Source of the DNA: Saprospiraceae bacterium
GTDB taxonomy: Bacteria > Bacteroidota > Bacteroidia > Chitinophagales > Saprospiraceae
Assembly (NCBI GenBank): GCA_020627785.1
Contig: JAHDGF010000005.1
Span: forward strand, 81,125 to 145,124
Direction of reading: 5' to 3'
DNA length: 64,000 nucleotides
Part shown: positions 42,579 to 52,492 of the stretch, in pieces
Numbering within the stretch: the first letter of the stretch is position 1
How the letters are laid out: each line of letters begins with the position of its first letter
Notes under the pieces: model-generated
What the model was told of the DNA's origin: nothing
The model's database searches: none
The model's input: the letters and a program-made list of their open reading frames with translations, nothing else
Position numbers and translations under genes: made by a program

Positions 42579-43319
42579 TCAATCACCTAATCTAGTCAGC
42601 AAAGCCTCCTTTTTGTTCCTACTGACAGGAATCTTGATATCATTTGCTAAAACGACACAATTTTCAACTCGAGAGTAAGCCTTGATGTATTTAGTGTTTA
42701 CAAGGTATGATTGGTGCAATCTGAAAAATCGGGTGTTATTTATTTTTGTTTCGAAGTGTTTGATTGTTTTTGAAGCTAAATGAGTCTTCCCGTCCGAAAG
42801 GTAAAACTTAGTGTAATTACTGTCTGCTTCTAAATAAACAATGTCTGCATGATCTAGGAATAGAATTTGATTTTGGAGTTTGACTGTCAGTTTTTTGTTT
42901 CTTTCATTCTTAACAATCATTTCTTTTTGTACGGATTGTTCTTGATCTTTTAAGATCAAAGACTTTTGAATGAATCTGTTGACGGCTGCAGTAAGGTTTT
43001 CCTTGTCAATGGGCTTGAGTAAATAATCTAGAGTTTCAATGGTAACCCCTTCAACATCAAATTGATCATCATCCGTTGTAAAGATTACATGGAATTCTGG
43101 ATTTTTAAATTGTTTGATAAGTTCAATCCCAGAGAGATTTTGCATTTGAATGTGAAGAAATACTAGGTCAGGTTTGTTGACAAGCAAATATTCTAAAGCA
43201 TTTCTAGTATCCGTATAAACTTTTAAAATATCAATTTCAGGATACTGCGTAGAAAGTATATTTTTTAAAACTTCTACATCATTGATTCCATCATCTACTA
43301 TGATCGCCTTATATCCCAT
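42579..43319 (-). CDS. LytTR response regulator with altered receiver
   Basis: A 246-residue regulator with a receiver domain (1-115: IIVDDGINDVEVLKN, then LLKPIDKENL with the conserved Lys-Pro) and a LytTR DNA-binding domain (about 140-246: FLDHADIVYLEADSNYTKFYL, RLHQSYLVNTKYIKAY). The usual phosphoacceptor site D-L-V-F-L-D-I-Q-M here reads D-L-V-F-L-H-I-Q-M. Residue 56 is His (CAC at 43154-43152) instead of Asp. Phosphorylation at the normal site is therefore not possible. No histidine kinase gene is adjacent. It may be an orphan, phosphorylation-independent regulator. It converges with the tRNA gene. Confidence 0.92.
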   Translation of the reverse strand: MGYKAIIVDDGINDVEVLKNILSTQYPEIDILKVYTDTRNALEYLLVNKPDLVFLHIQMQNLSGIELIKQFKNPEFHVIFTTDDDQFDVEGVTIETLDYLLKPIDKENLTAAVNRFIQKSLILKDQEQSVQKEMIVKNERNKKLTVKLQNQILFLDHADIVYLEADSNYTKFYLSDGKTHLASKTIKHFETKINNTRFFRLHQSYLVNTKYIKAYSRVENCVVLANDIKIPVSRNKKEALLTRLGD

Positions 43320-43401
43320 GAATTTAATATACGCTTGCTTTGATTAACAGGTAATACGGAAGCGTTTGTTTTTTAGTATTTGTTCAGCATTTTAAATTAC
43401 C

Positions 43402-43409
43402 CAAATTTA
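43402..43409 (-). promoter_or_regulatory. Candidate -7 element for the LytTR gene
   Basis: Read on the minus strand this is TAAATTTG, a match to TAnnTTTG, about 80 bases upstream of the LytTR start. No clear -33 element is visible, so confidence is low. Confidence 0.3.
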
Positions 43410-43453
43410 TTGGGAATAGGTAGGATTAGATTTTAATTTATTTTCTATGAAGA

Positions 43454-43489
43454 AATAAAAAAAGGTTGACTATAAAATAGCCAACCTTT
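43454..43489 (-). terminator. Terminator after the secreted hydrolase-like gene
   Basis: On the minus strand AAAGGTTGGCTAT pairs with ATAGTCAACCTTT (one mismatch) and is followed by TTTTTTTATTTC. It lies about 20 bases after the stop of the hydrolase-like gene. Confidence 0.85.
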
Positions 43490-43510
43490 AATATTTTATA
43501 AAAGTGAATC

Positions 43511-45163
43511 TTACTTAACGTTTACCTTTTTTGTAAGGAAACCATTATCGAATTCTAATTTTACGATATACATTCCAGAAGTAATACCTGTTCTAGGTAT
43601 TGCAATACTTTCTTGATTTAGATTCTTGAATTGTTCAACCAATTGACCATTCATATTATAAATCTGAATGGATTGAATTGGTCCATTGTCCGAATTAATT
43701 TGCATAAGCTCAGAAACAGGATTAGGTGTAATACTTACCAAAGAGTTATCTAATAAATCTTCAGTAGCATCTCCTAACATATATTCTGTCTGGCATGGAA
43801 GGTCAAGTGCAAAACATGCTCTTGGTAAAACATATCCCATGATTTTTTCAATGTTGGCTCTAGCTTTATCTGCTGACATACCTTCATTTAAAGCCAATCC
43901 TTGATCGTGGAAAGTTCCTCCTGATGGGTGTGGAAGCATGTTCCAAGGTACTCCATTAGGAAAATCAGGTAAGATTGGTGGGGATAGTGCAGAAGGATCC
44001 CACCATTCAATGACTACTCCCTCATCTAACATGTTAGAATTTGGAGGATTAATGAAAGGATAAACACCTTCATAATAATCATGTCCAGCAGTTGCTGAAT
44101 TATCTATCGCTTCTTGAGTGATGGCATCGTCAAATACACCATCTGCCCATACATCATTATTTCCTAAAGCTGTTTGCGCTGCTCCGATTTGCTGTGCACC
44201 TTGAACTTGTACAATAGGGTCACCTGTTGTAGGAACAATTAGTACTGCATCATCGTATGGAGCAAATATGTCAAATGGTGATTGGATTGAAATGGTCGGT
44301 GGTGTATTTTCATCGATCCATGATACATCTCCAAGGGCACCACCTACATTAATACTTAGTTGGAAATCATTGTCATATCCAGCATGGTTTACATAGTTTG
44401 TTGTATCGCCTGCAGGGAATCCGAAAGCACCGTCAGGAGCTACTGTAAGATCCAAACCATTAATGTCTCCATGATAGAAAGGAACAATCATTGGCGTTTC
44501 TGGTACACCGTCTCCATCTAAATCTAAAAGAAATTTACCTGGACCATTAGTCGTAGTAACAATCTCATTGTAATCATCTAGAGTGGCAGTACCTAAAACA
44601 AGGTATCCTCCCGTACCGTTACCCCAAAGAGCAACTTTGTCAGGATTAATACCATATGGATTTCCTTCTTCTTCTACAGTTCTTCGCATATACCTAATGG
44701 CAGTTCTACCATCCTGTACTCCTCTGTAGGCCGCTTGAATTAATCCTAAGGCTCTTTCAGGCTGAGTAGCTGCAAGTGGATTCCATCCTAAACGATAATC
44801 TGCTGAAGCAGCAACATATCCTCTTCTAGCTAACTGTGTACAAATTTCTACCGCTGAAGAATCTGTTCTTGTTCCAGAAATCTGTCCATTGGTTACATTC
44901 GGTAAAAAGTTTCCTGTGTGAAATAAAAGAACAACAGGTCTATCTGTTTCTGTGTCACCTGCAGGAGTATAAATATCCATTTCTAACGCCTGTGGTATAG
45001 CTTCACCTACAACCGGTAAGAATAACAAGGTTGCATTTACCCCATAGACTACGCCAGAGTTAACCTCAACGTCGTCAAAAATCTCATCGACATATCGCAC
45101 CTGTGCCTGCATAGCAAAGACACAAAAGGCCAATAAAGTCATTAGTGTAAAGTTTTTTCTCAT
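43511..45163 (-). CDS. Secreted alpha/beta-hydrolase-like protein with type IX sorting domain
   Basis: The 550-residue protein has a signal peptide (to about residue 20) and an esterase-like alpha/beta-hydrolase region (PVVLLFHTGNFLPN near 76, YVAASADYRLGW near 116). A type A sorting domain ends the chain (ITPNPVSELMQINS...GMYIVKLEFDNGFLTKKVNVK). The nucleophile elbow reads W-G-N-G-T-G-G at 180-186, so the Ser of G-x-S-x-G is Gly183. Either this is a non-catalytic relative or the family uses another layout. The protein should be exported by the type IX system and anchored or released at the surface. It lies 30 bases after a TonB receptor gene on the same strand, probably one operon. Confidence 0.82.
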   Translation of the reverse strand: MRKNFTLMTLLAFCVFAMQAQVRYVDEIFDDVEVNSGVVYGVNATLLFLPVVGEAIPQALEMDIYTPAGDTETDRPVVLLFHTGNFLPNVTNGQISGTRTDSSAVEICTQLARRGYVAASADYRLGWNPLAATQPERALGLIQAAYRGVQDGRTAIRYMRRTVEEEGNPYGINPDKVALWGNGTGGYLVLGTATLDDYNEIVTTTNGPGKFLLDLDGDGVPETPMIVPFYHGDINGLDLTVAPDGAFGFPAGDTTNYVNHAGYDNDFQLSINVGGALGDVSWIDENTPPTISIQSPFDIFAPYDDAVLIVPTTGDPIVQVQGAQQIGAAQTALGNNDVWADGVFDDAITQEAIDNSATAGHDYYEGVYPFINPPNSNMLDEGVVIEWWDPSALSPPILPDFPNGVPWNMLPHPSGGTFHDQGLALNEGMSADKARANIEKIMGYVLPRACFALDLPCQTEYMLGDATEDLLDNSLVSITPNPVSELMQINSDNGPIQSIQIYNMNGQLVEQFKNLNQESIAIPRTGITSGMYIVKLEFDNGFLTKKVNVK

Positions 45164-45193
45164 AAGTTCTAGTTATAAAATTTAAAGTAATTT

Positions 45194-48004
45194 TTATTTA
45201 GGTTCGTAAGTCAACTGTATATAGGCCAAACGACCAATTTCAGGCCCTCCGTACGTTTGGAAAGACCTATTGTTTAGGACATTTGAAGCACCAAATTTTA
45301 AAGTAGTACTAATCTTAGGAATATAAAAATTTAATTGCGCATCGATCATATCATATGTTGGTATAAAGCCAGTAAATTGGGGCGATCCCTCAAAAATAAA
45401 GCCTTCTATCCACTTATAGTTAATGTTAAAACCGAAATTATCAATCGTTTTCTTAGCAAAGCTTAGCGGTAGGTTCCTTCCTCCAAATCCAATATTGAAT
45501 TTATGTTCAGGGGTATTAAAAGCTGGAATAATCGGATCATCTTCCACTGTTTTTACAAGCTTATTCCATGAATAATTTCCAGATAGCGAGTAATTATCAG
45601 CTAAATAGTAGTTCAATCCAACAGAAATTCCTTGAGTCTGCACCTCATTTGTGCTATTTGCAGAGTATCTGAATATGTCTAATTGTGAAGGAAAACCAAG
45701 ATTGTCTAAAGTAACATCTGCTCCAATATTGAATCCTAGGAAGTTAGTGTATGTACTAAAGTAATAACCGGCATCTACATATAGCTTTTCAAATAGGGTG
45801 GTCCTGTATCCAAGTTCATAGGTCACTACCTCTTCAGGTTGGACCGGCGCTATATCAAAGAAACTGAGCGTATCAGAATTTAAAGTATTGAAATAGTCAA
45901 ACAAGGATTCTATGGTTACCAAATCTTCAGCTCCTTCTAAGTTACCTGATAATGTCGCACGTCCAACATCAAGACTCAGGTATTGATCGGATAAGGTGGG
46001 GTTTCTAATGGCAGATGAAACAGAGAGTCTCAGAAAATTATTTTCCTTTGGTGTGTAAACAACTGAAGCTGCTTGGGAAGTCACCATTTTAAAGTTTTGA
46101 TTTTTATCAGCTCTAAAAGTTGCGGATAATTTTAGTTTGTTATCCATCAAAGATTTTTCTATTCCAGCATATGCACCAATCTCAGAATTTCTAATCGTCA
46201 CACCTGTGGTGTCATAAAAAACGGTACCCTTTGACTCCGGCGCATACAATCTATAGTTACTACCTACGACTATTTTATCCATCCAAGTTGGCGTAAAGGT
46301 ATATTCTCCATGTATGTGATATAGCGCACTGTTGTCAAAAAATCTAGTACCACCTTCACTTCTAAGTGCTCCTGTTATCTGATCAAATTCTTGTTGAAAT
46401 CTTTCAGTACCTGGTTGGAAAAAAGGGACAGCAGTAGAGGATCCTGATCCTGCTCCGTCTGCCGCATTCTGTGCTTCTGCATGCCATTGAATAAATTCTG
46501 GAGCATAGTCAATATAGAACTGTCTTGCTGCTTCAACATCAAATGAGGTTAGTATCTCACCTGTCACTGGATCAATTTCAACCTGAATCTGTGGATATCC
46601 TAGGTCAAGTATTTGAGGGGCCACTGTGTTCTGCCAGTAGTTTACATAATCTACCGACCATTCCTCATTGCTTTTTGCGTTTTCTTGGAGCTGTAAAGCC
46701 GTGAAGTATGGATCATAGGATTCACCAGCTCCTGTTCGTGTCGTATAAGCTCTGATGAAATACTTGTTTCTTTTTCTAAATTCAAGTCTATTCTGTAAGA
46801 AAGTAATTCCTTTCAAACTGAATCGATTATCTCCTTGATAAACCGTAGTTCCTGACCCATAGCTTGAGGAAAATATAAATTCTGGTGATTGTGTTTCTAG
46901 TTCAGGATTTGTTCTAAAATGTAAGGCAAGGTTGGCTTTGTAATTTCTGGTGTCATAGTCTACTAGATCTTCTTCCCTATACCCAGTCCTGAACCAATTA
47001 CCGATTGTTCCAGCCTGAAGATTACTGATTGGTACGGAGCTAAAATCATTTCTTCCTTGGTATTCATCACCATAGATATTTACTGCATCAAATCTTCCAG
47101 GATTATCAAAACCTACCTCCGATCCGTCCACTGGATTGAAATTATTAGCAACCCAATCATCAGCTCTTAGAAATTCAAGATTTAATTTATAGGCAAAAGA
47201 TTTATGTCCAGATTTATTTTCAAAGGCATCCGCCCATCTTACTGCAGCTTTTAACATGTTTCTTTCTCCACCTTTAACTGAAGCTGACAAGCCTTCATGA
47301 AAGAATGGATCCTTCGTCTCCATACTTATAACTCCATTGAATGCATTTGGCCCATAAAAAGCGGAACTTGCCCCAACGATCAATTCAACTTTGTTGACAT
47401 CTAACTCGGACGAACCTAAAAAATTTCCTAATGAGAAATTTAAACCAGGTGCTTGGTTATCAGTTCCATCTATAATCTGTAGGGATCGCACGGGACTTGT
47501 GCTATTGAACCCTCTCATGTTAATAACCTTAAATCCTAAACTCGCTGCCGTAAGATCAACTCCCTTTAAGGCACCAAGACCATCGTAAAAATCGGAGGCA
47601 GGTGTTTCTTTAAGTGCAATAAGGTCAAGCGATTCTATCGTGAGTGGGGACTTTTTCTGTTTGTCCGAGATTCTACTTGCTTTTACCTCAACACCTTCGA
47701 TGACCACGCTACTTTCACCGATAGAGATGTTTAGTTTTTCATTGGATAAAACTTCGACAATCTTTGCTTCATAGCCGATGTAAGAAATTTCAATAGATAA
47801 AGGATAATCTTGATCCGTATCGAATTCAAAGCTCCCATCCCAATCAGTGACTGTTCCAGTGGTTGTTCCTTGAATTATTACAGATCCACCAATAATTGGA
47901 TCATTATTAGCAACATCTAAAACGATTCCTCTTACAACATTTTGTGAATAACCTAGGGTACAGGTTATTAACGAGACAAATAATAATAATTTTCTCAGAG
48001 TCAT
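45194..48004 (-). CDS. TonB-dependent outer-membrane receptor
   Basis: A 936-residue receptor with a signal peptide (to YSQN, about residue 22). The carboxypeptidase-regulatory-like domain (VVRGIVLDVANNDPIIGGSVI) is followed by a plug with LGALKGVDLTAASLGFKVINMRGF and SELDVNKVELIVGASSAFYGPNAFNGVI. The large barrel ends in AYIQLTYEP. No SusD-like gene follows. The next gene on the strand is the secreted hydrolase-like protein, which may process the ligand. The inner loop near residue 400-560 has a long Ala/Gly/Gln-rich insertion (QNAADGAGSGSSTAVP). Confidence 0.9.
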   Translation of the reverse strand: MTLRKLLLFVSLITCTLGYSQNVVRGIVLDVANNDPIIGGSVIIQGTTTGTVTDWDGSFEFDTDQDYPLSIEISYIGYEAKIVEVLSNEKLNISIGESSVVIEGVEVKASRISDKQKKSPLTIESLDLIALKETPASDFYDGLGALKGVDLTAASLGFKVINMRGFNSTSPVRSLQIIDGTDNQAPGLNFSLGNFLGSSELDVNKVELIVGASSAFYGPNAFNGVISMETKDPFFHEGLSASVKGGERNMLKAAVRWADAFENKSGHKSFAYKLNLEFLRADDWVANNFNPVDGSEVGFDNPGRFDAVNIYGDEYQGRNDFSSVPISNLQAGTIGNWFRTGYREEDLVDYDTRNYKANLALHFRTNPELETQSPEFIFSSSYGSGTTVYQGDNRFSLKGITFLQNRLEFRKRNKYFIRAYTTRTGAGESYDPYFTALQLQENAKSNEEWSVDYVNYWQNTVAPQILDLGYPQIQVEIDPVTGEILTSFDVEAARQFYIDYAPEFIQWHAEAQNAADGAGSGSSTAVPFFQPGTERFQQEFDQITGALRSEGGTRFFDNSALYHIHGEYTFTPTWMDKIVVGSNYRLYAPESKGTVFYDTTGVTIRNSEIGAYAGIEKSLMDNKLKLSATFRADKNQNFKMVTSQAASVVYTPKENNFLRLSVSSAIRNPTLSDQYLSLDVGRATLSGNLEGAEDLVTIESLFDYFNTLNSDTLSFFDIAPVQPEEVVTYELGYRTTLFEKLYVDAGYYFSTYTNFLGFNIGADVTLDNLGFPSQLDIFRYSANSTNEVQTQGISVGLNYYLADNYSLSGNYSWNKLVKTVEDDPIIPAFNTPEHKFNIGFGGRNLPLSFAKKTIDNFGFNINYKWIEGFIFEGSPQFTGFIPTYDMIDAQLNFYIPKISTTLKFGASNVLNNRSFQTYGGPEIGRLAYIQLTYEPK

Positions 48005-48197
48005 TTTTTCTAGTGGTTTGACTTGTAATATAACATTTTCAATAAAACACTAGTGGTTGTGAATGGACAAATCTGCATCTTTTAAGGTGTTAATGGCAAC
48101 GTTTCCTGCTTTTTCGACATAGTATAAATAGAAGATAAGACTTAAAATCTTACCATCGATTATTAATCCACTATGTCGCTAAGGCACACTTCGAATT

Positions 48198-48205
48198 TAT
48201 CTTTG
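48198..48205 (+). promoter_or_regulatory. Candidate -7 element for the gliding-type secreted protein
   Basis: TATCTTTG matches TAnnTTTG about 27 bases before the ATG at 48232. The remaining 227-base divergent spacer to the TonB receptor shows no other clear element. Confidence 0.45.
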
Positions 48206-48231
48206 GTAAATAACATTGTTTATATTACAGT

Positions 48232-50580
48232 ATGAAATTTTATTTCACTCTTTCACTGATACTTATAACAAACTTTTGTTTGGGACAAACCCCTCAACCA
48301 TGTGGGCCTATTCCTGAAATGACCTCTTTCTGCTCAGAGGCCTGTGTTATATGTGACATTGATGGTTATACAGGGGTGAATGATTTAACAGCGCAAGGAC
48401 AAGGATTCGGTGAGTTTTGTACCACCCAGTACAATAACATGCAATATATATCCTTCATTGCAGGAAGTGTCGACCTAACCATTCAGGTCGATGTATCCAA
48501 TTGTATTGGTGTAATTCCAAGCCTAGAAGTTGGATTTTTCCAAACAGAAGATTGTCAAACCTTTACACCAATTACGGATTGTGATACAGATATTCAATCT
48601 GGCGAAAATCAAGTTTTTTCAAATGAGTTTCCTTTAACGATAGGGCAGCATTATTACTTAGTGATTGATGGTTCTGCAGGTGCAAATTGTAATTGGACTT
48701 TTTCAGTATTGGAAGGAACAACGGAAGTTCTACCTTTATCTACTTCAGGGGTTATGACTTTTCCAAGAGTCTCTTGTCCAGGAAATTCGATTACATTTTC
48801 GACTACTGGCGAAGTGGGCGCAGCTTTGTTCTTTTGGACCATCGATGGAATGTTTCAACCGGACATTGATCAAGAAGTTGAATTTGTATTTGAAGATCCA
48901 GGAAAATATGAGATCTGCGTAACGGCCGCTAACGTTTGCGATGAAGCTCCTCCAACTTGCGACTCTATTTTAATTAGAGAAGTCGGAAATACAATTTTAG
49001 AAGAAATACTTTGTGATGGAACCTGTATTGAAGTGAATGGAACAGATTATTGTGATAGTGGCTCTTTTCAAGAATCTATAGAAGTCTTACCTGGTTGTGA
49101 TAGCATTATAAATATATTTATCGAAGTACTTCCTCAAGCAGAAGCAATGATTGATGTATGGATTTGTAATGATCAAAGTTTCAGTGTTGGCGACAACACC
49201 TATACGGATACCGGTAATTATTTGGATACCATACTTACTACAATGGACTGTGATAGTTTGGTCTTTCTTGATTTACTTGCCATAGAATGTGAAATTTCTG
49301 GAACGGCTAATTCTATTCCAGTTATTTGCCATGGAACCTCAACAGGTACCCTTATCTTTTCAGTTGATCAAGGCACACCACCTTTGACCTATATTTATAC
49401 CAATATTGAGGATAGCAGTATCAATGGTACAGGCACAACCAATCTATTAACGAACAATGAAATTCCAGGAATACCTGTTGGAATTTATCAAATTTATATT
49501 GAAGATAATTTTGGGAATGATTTTGTTGTCTTGCAGCCAGTCACAGAACCATCTCCAATGGAAATTGAATTAATTCCCTCTGAGGTGGGGGAATTCAATT
49601 TAAGCTGCAATTCAAGTTACGGTATGGTTGGGAGTGATGGATTTCTTATTGCCGAATGTTTAGGAGGTGTACCGCCTTATAGTTACGAATGGAGTGATGG
49701 ACAAACTCAGATGATGGCAGAAAATTTAACAGCACAAGAATATTCTGTAACAGTAACAGATTCTTCAGGTTGTCCACTTATTAGTTCATTTATCTTAACT
49801 GCTCCTCCTTCTATTAATCCAGATGTCGCTTTTAATGATCCTACCTGTGAAGGTTTTGAAACAGGCGAAATCTTTTTGTCTTCAATAGAAGGTGGTACCG
49901 CTCCATATCTATACTCTTTATCAGCGGAAGGTTTTGGGAGTGATACTTTGTTTGACAATTTACTAGAAGGAGATTATACCTTTTTTATTCAGGATGCAAA
50001 TGGATGCGTGGATTCGGTTAGCTCGACATTGGTAGCCCCAGATATTCCAGTGGTAAGTTTTGCTGAGGATGTTACAATTTTCTTAGGTAATGACACCATA
50101 CTTTATCCCATTCTAAATGATACAGATCTTACTCAGATTGGTTGGACGGAAGTTGAGTTTTTAGATTGTGGCGATTGCTTAGAGCCGACTGCAATGCCAG
50201 TCAATACAACGGAGTTTCAAGTTGAGGTTACTTCTGTGGATGGTTGTATCGCTTTCGCAAATATAACAGTCGAAGTAATTAAAAGACGACGTGTTTATGT
50301 ACCTAATATTTTCACCCCAGAGTCATTTGATGTTAACAATCGGTTAACCGTATTTGGAGGTCCTGAAGTTCGGTCCATCAATGATTTTTCTGTTTATGAT
50401 CGTTGGGGAAATCTGATGTATAACGCAGAAAACTTCGCACCCAATGATTTAGACGTTGGCTGGGATGGTTGGTTTAGAGGCCAGCGAGTGAATCCATCTG
50501 TATTTACTTGGATCGGCGAGATAGAATACATTGATGATTTTGTAGAAACGAAAGTAGGTAGTATTACTTTGATGAGATAA
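48232..50580 (+). CDS. Secreted multidomain protein with gliding-motility-type (type B) sorting domain
   Basis: The 782-residue protein has a signal peptide (to LGQ, about residue 19) and a Cys-rich N-terminal part (PCGPIPEMTSFCSEACVICD). PKD-like and SprB-like repeats follow (GGVPPYSYEWSDGQTQ...YSVTVTDSSGC; GGTAPYLYSLSAEGF). The terminal CHU_C-type domain starts RVYVPNIFTPESFDVNNRL and ends with VGSITLMR. Such proteins are exported by type IX secretion and shown on the surface for adhesion or motility. A copy of the 12-mer lies near its 3' end and another just after the stop codon, pointing toward each other. Confidence 0.9.
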   Translation: MKFYFTLSLILITNFCLGQTPQPCGPIPEMTSFCSEACVICDIDGYTGVNDLTAQGQGFGEFCTTQYNNMQYISFIAGSVDLTIQVDVSNCIGVIPSLEVGFFQTEDCQTFTPITDCDTDIQSGENQVFSNEFPLTIGQHYYLVIDGSAGANCNWTFSVLEGTTEVLPLSTSGVMTFPRVSCPGNSITFSTTGEVGAALFFWTIDGMFQPDIDQEVEFVFEDPGKYEICVTAANVCDEAPPTCDSILIREVGNTILEEILCDGTCIEVNGTDYCDSGSFQESIEVLPGCDSIINIFIEVLPQAEAMIDVWICNDQSFSVGDNTYTDTGNYLDTILTTMDCDSLVFLDLLAIECEISGTANSIPVICHGTSTGTLIFSVDQGTPPLTYIYTNIEDSSINGTGTTNLLTNNEIPGIPVGIYQIYIEDNFGNDFVVLQPVTEPSPMEIELIPSEVGEFNLSCNSSYGMVGSDGFLIAECLGGVPPYSYEWSDGQTQMMAENLTAQEYSVTVTDSSGCPLISSFILTAPPSINPDVAFNDPTCEGFETGEIFLSSIEGGTAPYLYSLSAEGFGSDTLFDNLLEGDYTFFIQDANGCVDSVSSTLVAPDIPVVSFAEDVTIFLGNDTILYPILNDTDLTQIGWTEVEFLDCGDCLEPTAMPVNTTEFQVEVTSVDGCIAFANITVEVIKRRRVYVPNIFTPESFDVNNRLTVFGGPEVRSINDFSVYDRWGNLMYNAENFAPNDLDVGWDGWFRGQRVNPSVFTWIGEIEYIDDFVETKVGSITLMR
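50251..50262 (-). repeat. 12-mer motif ATTTGCGAAAGC, copy 8 (reverse)
   Basis: Exact reverse copy in the 3' part of the gliding-type gene, in the phase GCT TTC GCA AAT (A-F-A-N). Confidence 0.85.
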
Positions 50581-50583
50581 AAA

Positions 50584-50595
50584 ATTTGCGAAAGC
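50584..50595 (+). repeat. 12-mer motif ATTTGCGAAAGC, copy 9 (intergenic)
   Basis: Exact copy between the stop of the gliding-type gene and the GNAT pseudogene. Being non-coding, it shows that the motif is not a protein-coding constraint. Confidence 0.85.
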
Positions 50596-50607
50596 TTCCA
50601 TTAGATA

Positions 50608-51173
50608 TTAAATTTCTAAAAGGACAATAATCCATTCAATTCCATCCTCATCACTATACTTTGTAATCTTTTTAAAACCGATTTTTTAGTGAGCTCTTAA
50701 GGATCTTCTATTTCTTGGGGATATCTCTGTGAGTATATACTGAAAATCCTTAGCTAAAATCTGACACATCTTTTCATAAAGTGCTGCAAACACACCCTTT
50801 CCTCTGAATGATTTTTCGATGCATACTTGCCCCATGACAACATAGGCAGATTCTCCCAAATTTTCTCCCTTATACTGTAATGCGTTCATTTGTTCAAACA
50901 TTGGAATAAGAACTGGGATCTCATTTTTTAAATTAGGTGTCATTATCAAAACATACCCAATCACCTTTTCATTGCTCTTAGCAATAACATGTGGGTAGGG
51001 CAGATTCATTTTTCAAGTAGACTTAGCTCATGGTCTACAGTTACAAAACCTTGAGTTAGGATTTCTTCCTCAGATAAATTACGCTGTAAATTTTTCTTTT
51101 GGAGCTTATAAATGCCTTTTAAATCGGACTCTTGCTCGGCCAACTCTATTCTAAATGAGAATGATGGATTCAT
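50608..51173 (-). pseudogene. GNAT acetyltransferase pseudogene with one frameshift and one stop
   Basis: Three pieces together make one GNAT protein of about 188 residues. Piece one (51173-51006) reads MNPSFSFRIELAEQESD...VTVDHELSLLEK and ends in TGA. Piece two (51009-50686) reads MNLPYPHVIAKSNEKVIGYV...GKGVFAALYEKM...RRSLRAH and ends in TAA. Piece three continues in the same frame as piece two after the TAA (50688-50686), reading KIGFKKITKYSDEDGIEWII up to TAA at 50608-50610. The acetyl-CoA loop is Q-V-C-I-E-K-S-F-R-G-K-G-V. The frameshift falls in a run of five A's, where six would restore the frame, so a sequencing error is possible there. The TAA stop is a separate lesion. Confidence 0.82.
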
Positions 51174-51345
51174 GGAAATGATTTAAAAATTTAGCGTTAA
51201 AAAAATCGAATGAAATCAACCTGACTTTCAACTGCTTACAGATATTAGAATATAAATATGTAATTCTTTTGATTCCTCTATAGGGGTAACTGTCAATTTT
51301 CCTGTCTTATAGTCAAAGGGTGTTGAAAATTATTCAAAAAAAATA

Positions 51346-51375
51346 AACCTGCTCAAAAGTGAGTAGGTTTTTTTT
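51346..51375. terminator. Terminator-like hairpin in repeat unit 1
   Basis: AACCTGCTCA-AAAG-TGAGTAGGTT with one G-U pair, then eight T's. The other strand is also followed by a T-rich stretch, so it could work both ways. Confidence 0.7.
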
Positions 51376-51716
51376 ATGCCCCAAACTGAAATACTATAAA
51401 AGGCGGAGTACAATTTTTTATCAGTCTTCACAAAGACAGATGTAAATAATGGAAGGACCGAAAAGAAGTACACTTCAAAGGACCACAGAGTGGTCCCACT
51501 TCATTAGTCAAAATGAACATATCAGTTTTGGACCCTAGCGGGGTCGTATATTTTGTTCCCCAAGCATTTGATACCTATTATAAAATATTCAGATGTCTTT
51601 CAGAGACTTACATATCTTGAAAAATAAATATGGAAATAAAAAAGACATCCATAGGGGTAAGTGTCAATTTTCCTGTCTTATAATCAAAGGGTGTTGAAAA
51701 TTATTCAAAAAAAATA

Positions 51717-51746
51717 AACCTGCTCAAACGTGAGTGGGTTTTTTTT
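51717..51746. terminator. Terminator-like hairpin in repeat unit 2
   Basis: AACCTGCTCA-AACG-TGAGTGGGTT with T-run. The loop and the right arm differ from unit 1 but the stem still forms with G-U pairs. Confidence 0.7.
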
Positions 51747-52102
51747 ATGCCCCAAACTGAAATACTATAATAGGCGGAGTACAATTTTTTATCAGTCTTC
51801 ACAAACACATATGTATATAATGGAAGGACCGAAAAGAAGTACACTTTAAAGGACCACAGAGTGGTCCCACTTCATTAGTCAAAATGAACATATCAGTTTT
51901 CGACCCTAGGTGGGTCGCATATTTTGTTCTCCAAGCAAATGATATCTATTGAAAAATACATATCATAAAATTATTCAAATGTGCTTCAGCGACTTATATA
52001 TCTCAAGAAATAAATATGAAAATAAAAAAGACATCCATAGGGGTAAGTGTCAATTTTCCTGTCTTATAATCAAAGGGTGTTGAAAATTATTCAAAAAAAA
52101 TA

Positions 52103-52132
52103 AACCTGCTCAAACGTGAGTGGGTTTTTTTT
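52103..52132. terminator. Terminator-like hairpin in repeat unit 3
   Basis: Same sequence as unit 2: a ten-base stem with loop AACG and a T-run. Confidence 0.7.
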
Positions 52133-52462
52133 ATGCCCCAAACTGAGTTATCAGAAACCACAGTACGTTATTAAAATAATCAACTCTCATTGATCTCAGT
52201 AGACTGTAGAGGACCACAGAGTGGACCCACTTCATTAGTCAAAATGAACATATCAGTTTAGACCCCAGCGGGGTCGCATATTTTGTTCTCCAAGTAAATG
52301 ATACCTATTGAAAAATACATATCATAAAAGTATTCAAATGTGTTTCAGAGACTTATATATCTCAAGAAATAAATATGAAAATAACAAAGACAATTCATAG
52401 GGGAATGTGTCAATTTTCCTGTCTTATAATCAAAGGGTGTTGAAAATTATTCAAAAAAAATA

Positions 52463-52492
52463 AACCTGCTCAAAAGTGAGTAGGTTTTTTTT
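52463..52492. terminator. Terminator-like hairpin in repeat unit 4
   Basis: Same sequence as unit 1: loop AAAG, followed by a T-run. It lies about 110 bases after the 3' end of the minus-strand desaturase gene. Confidence 0.7.
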
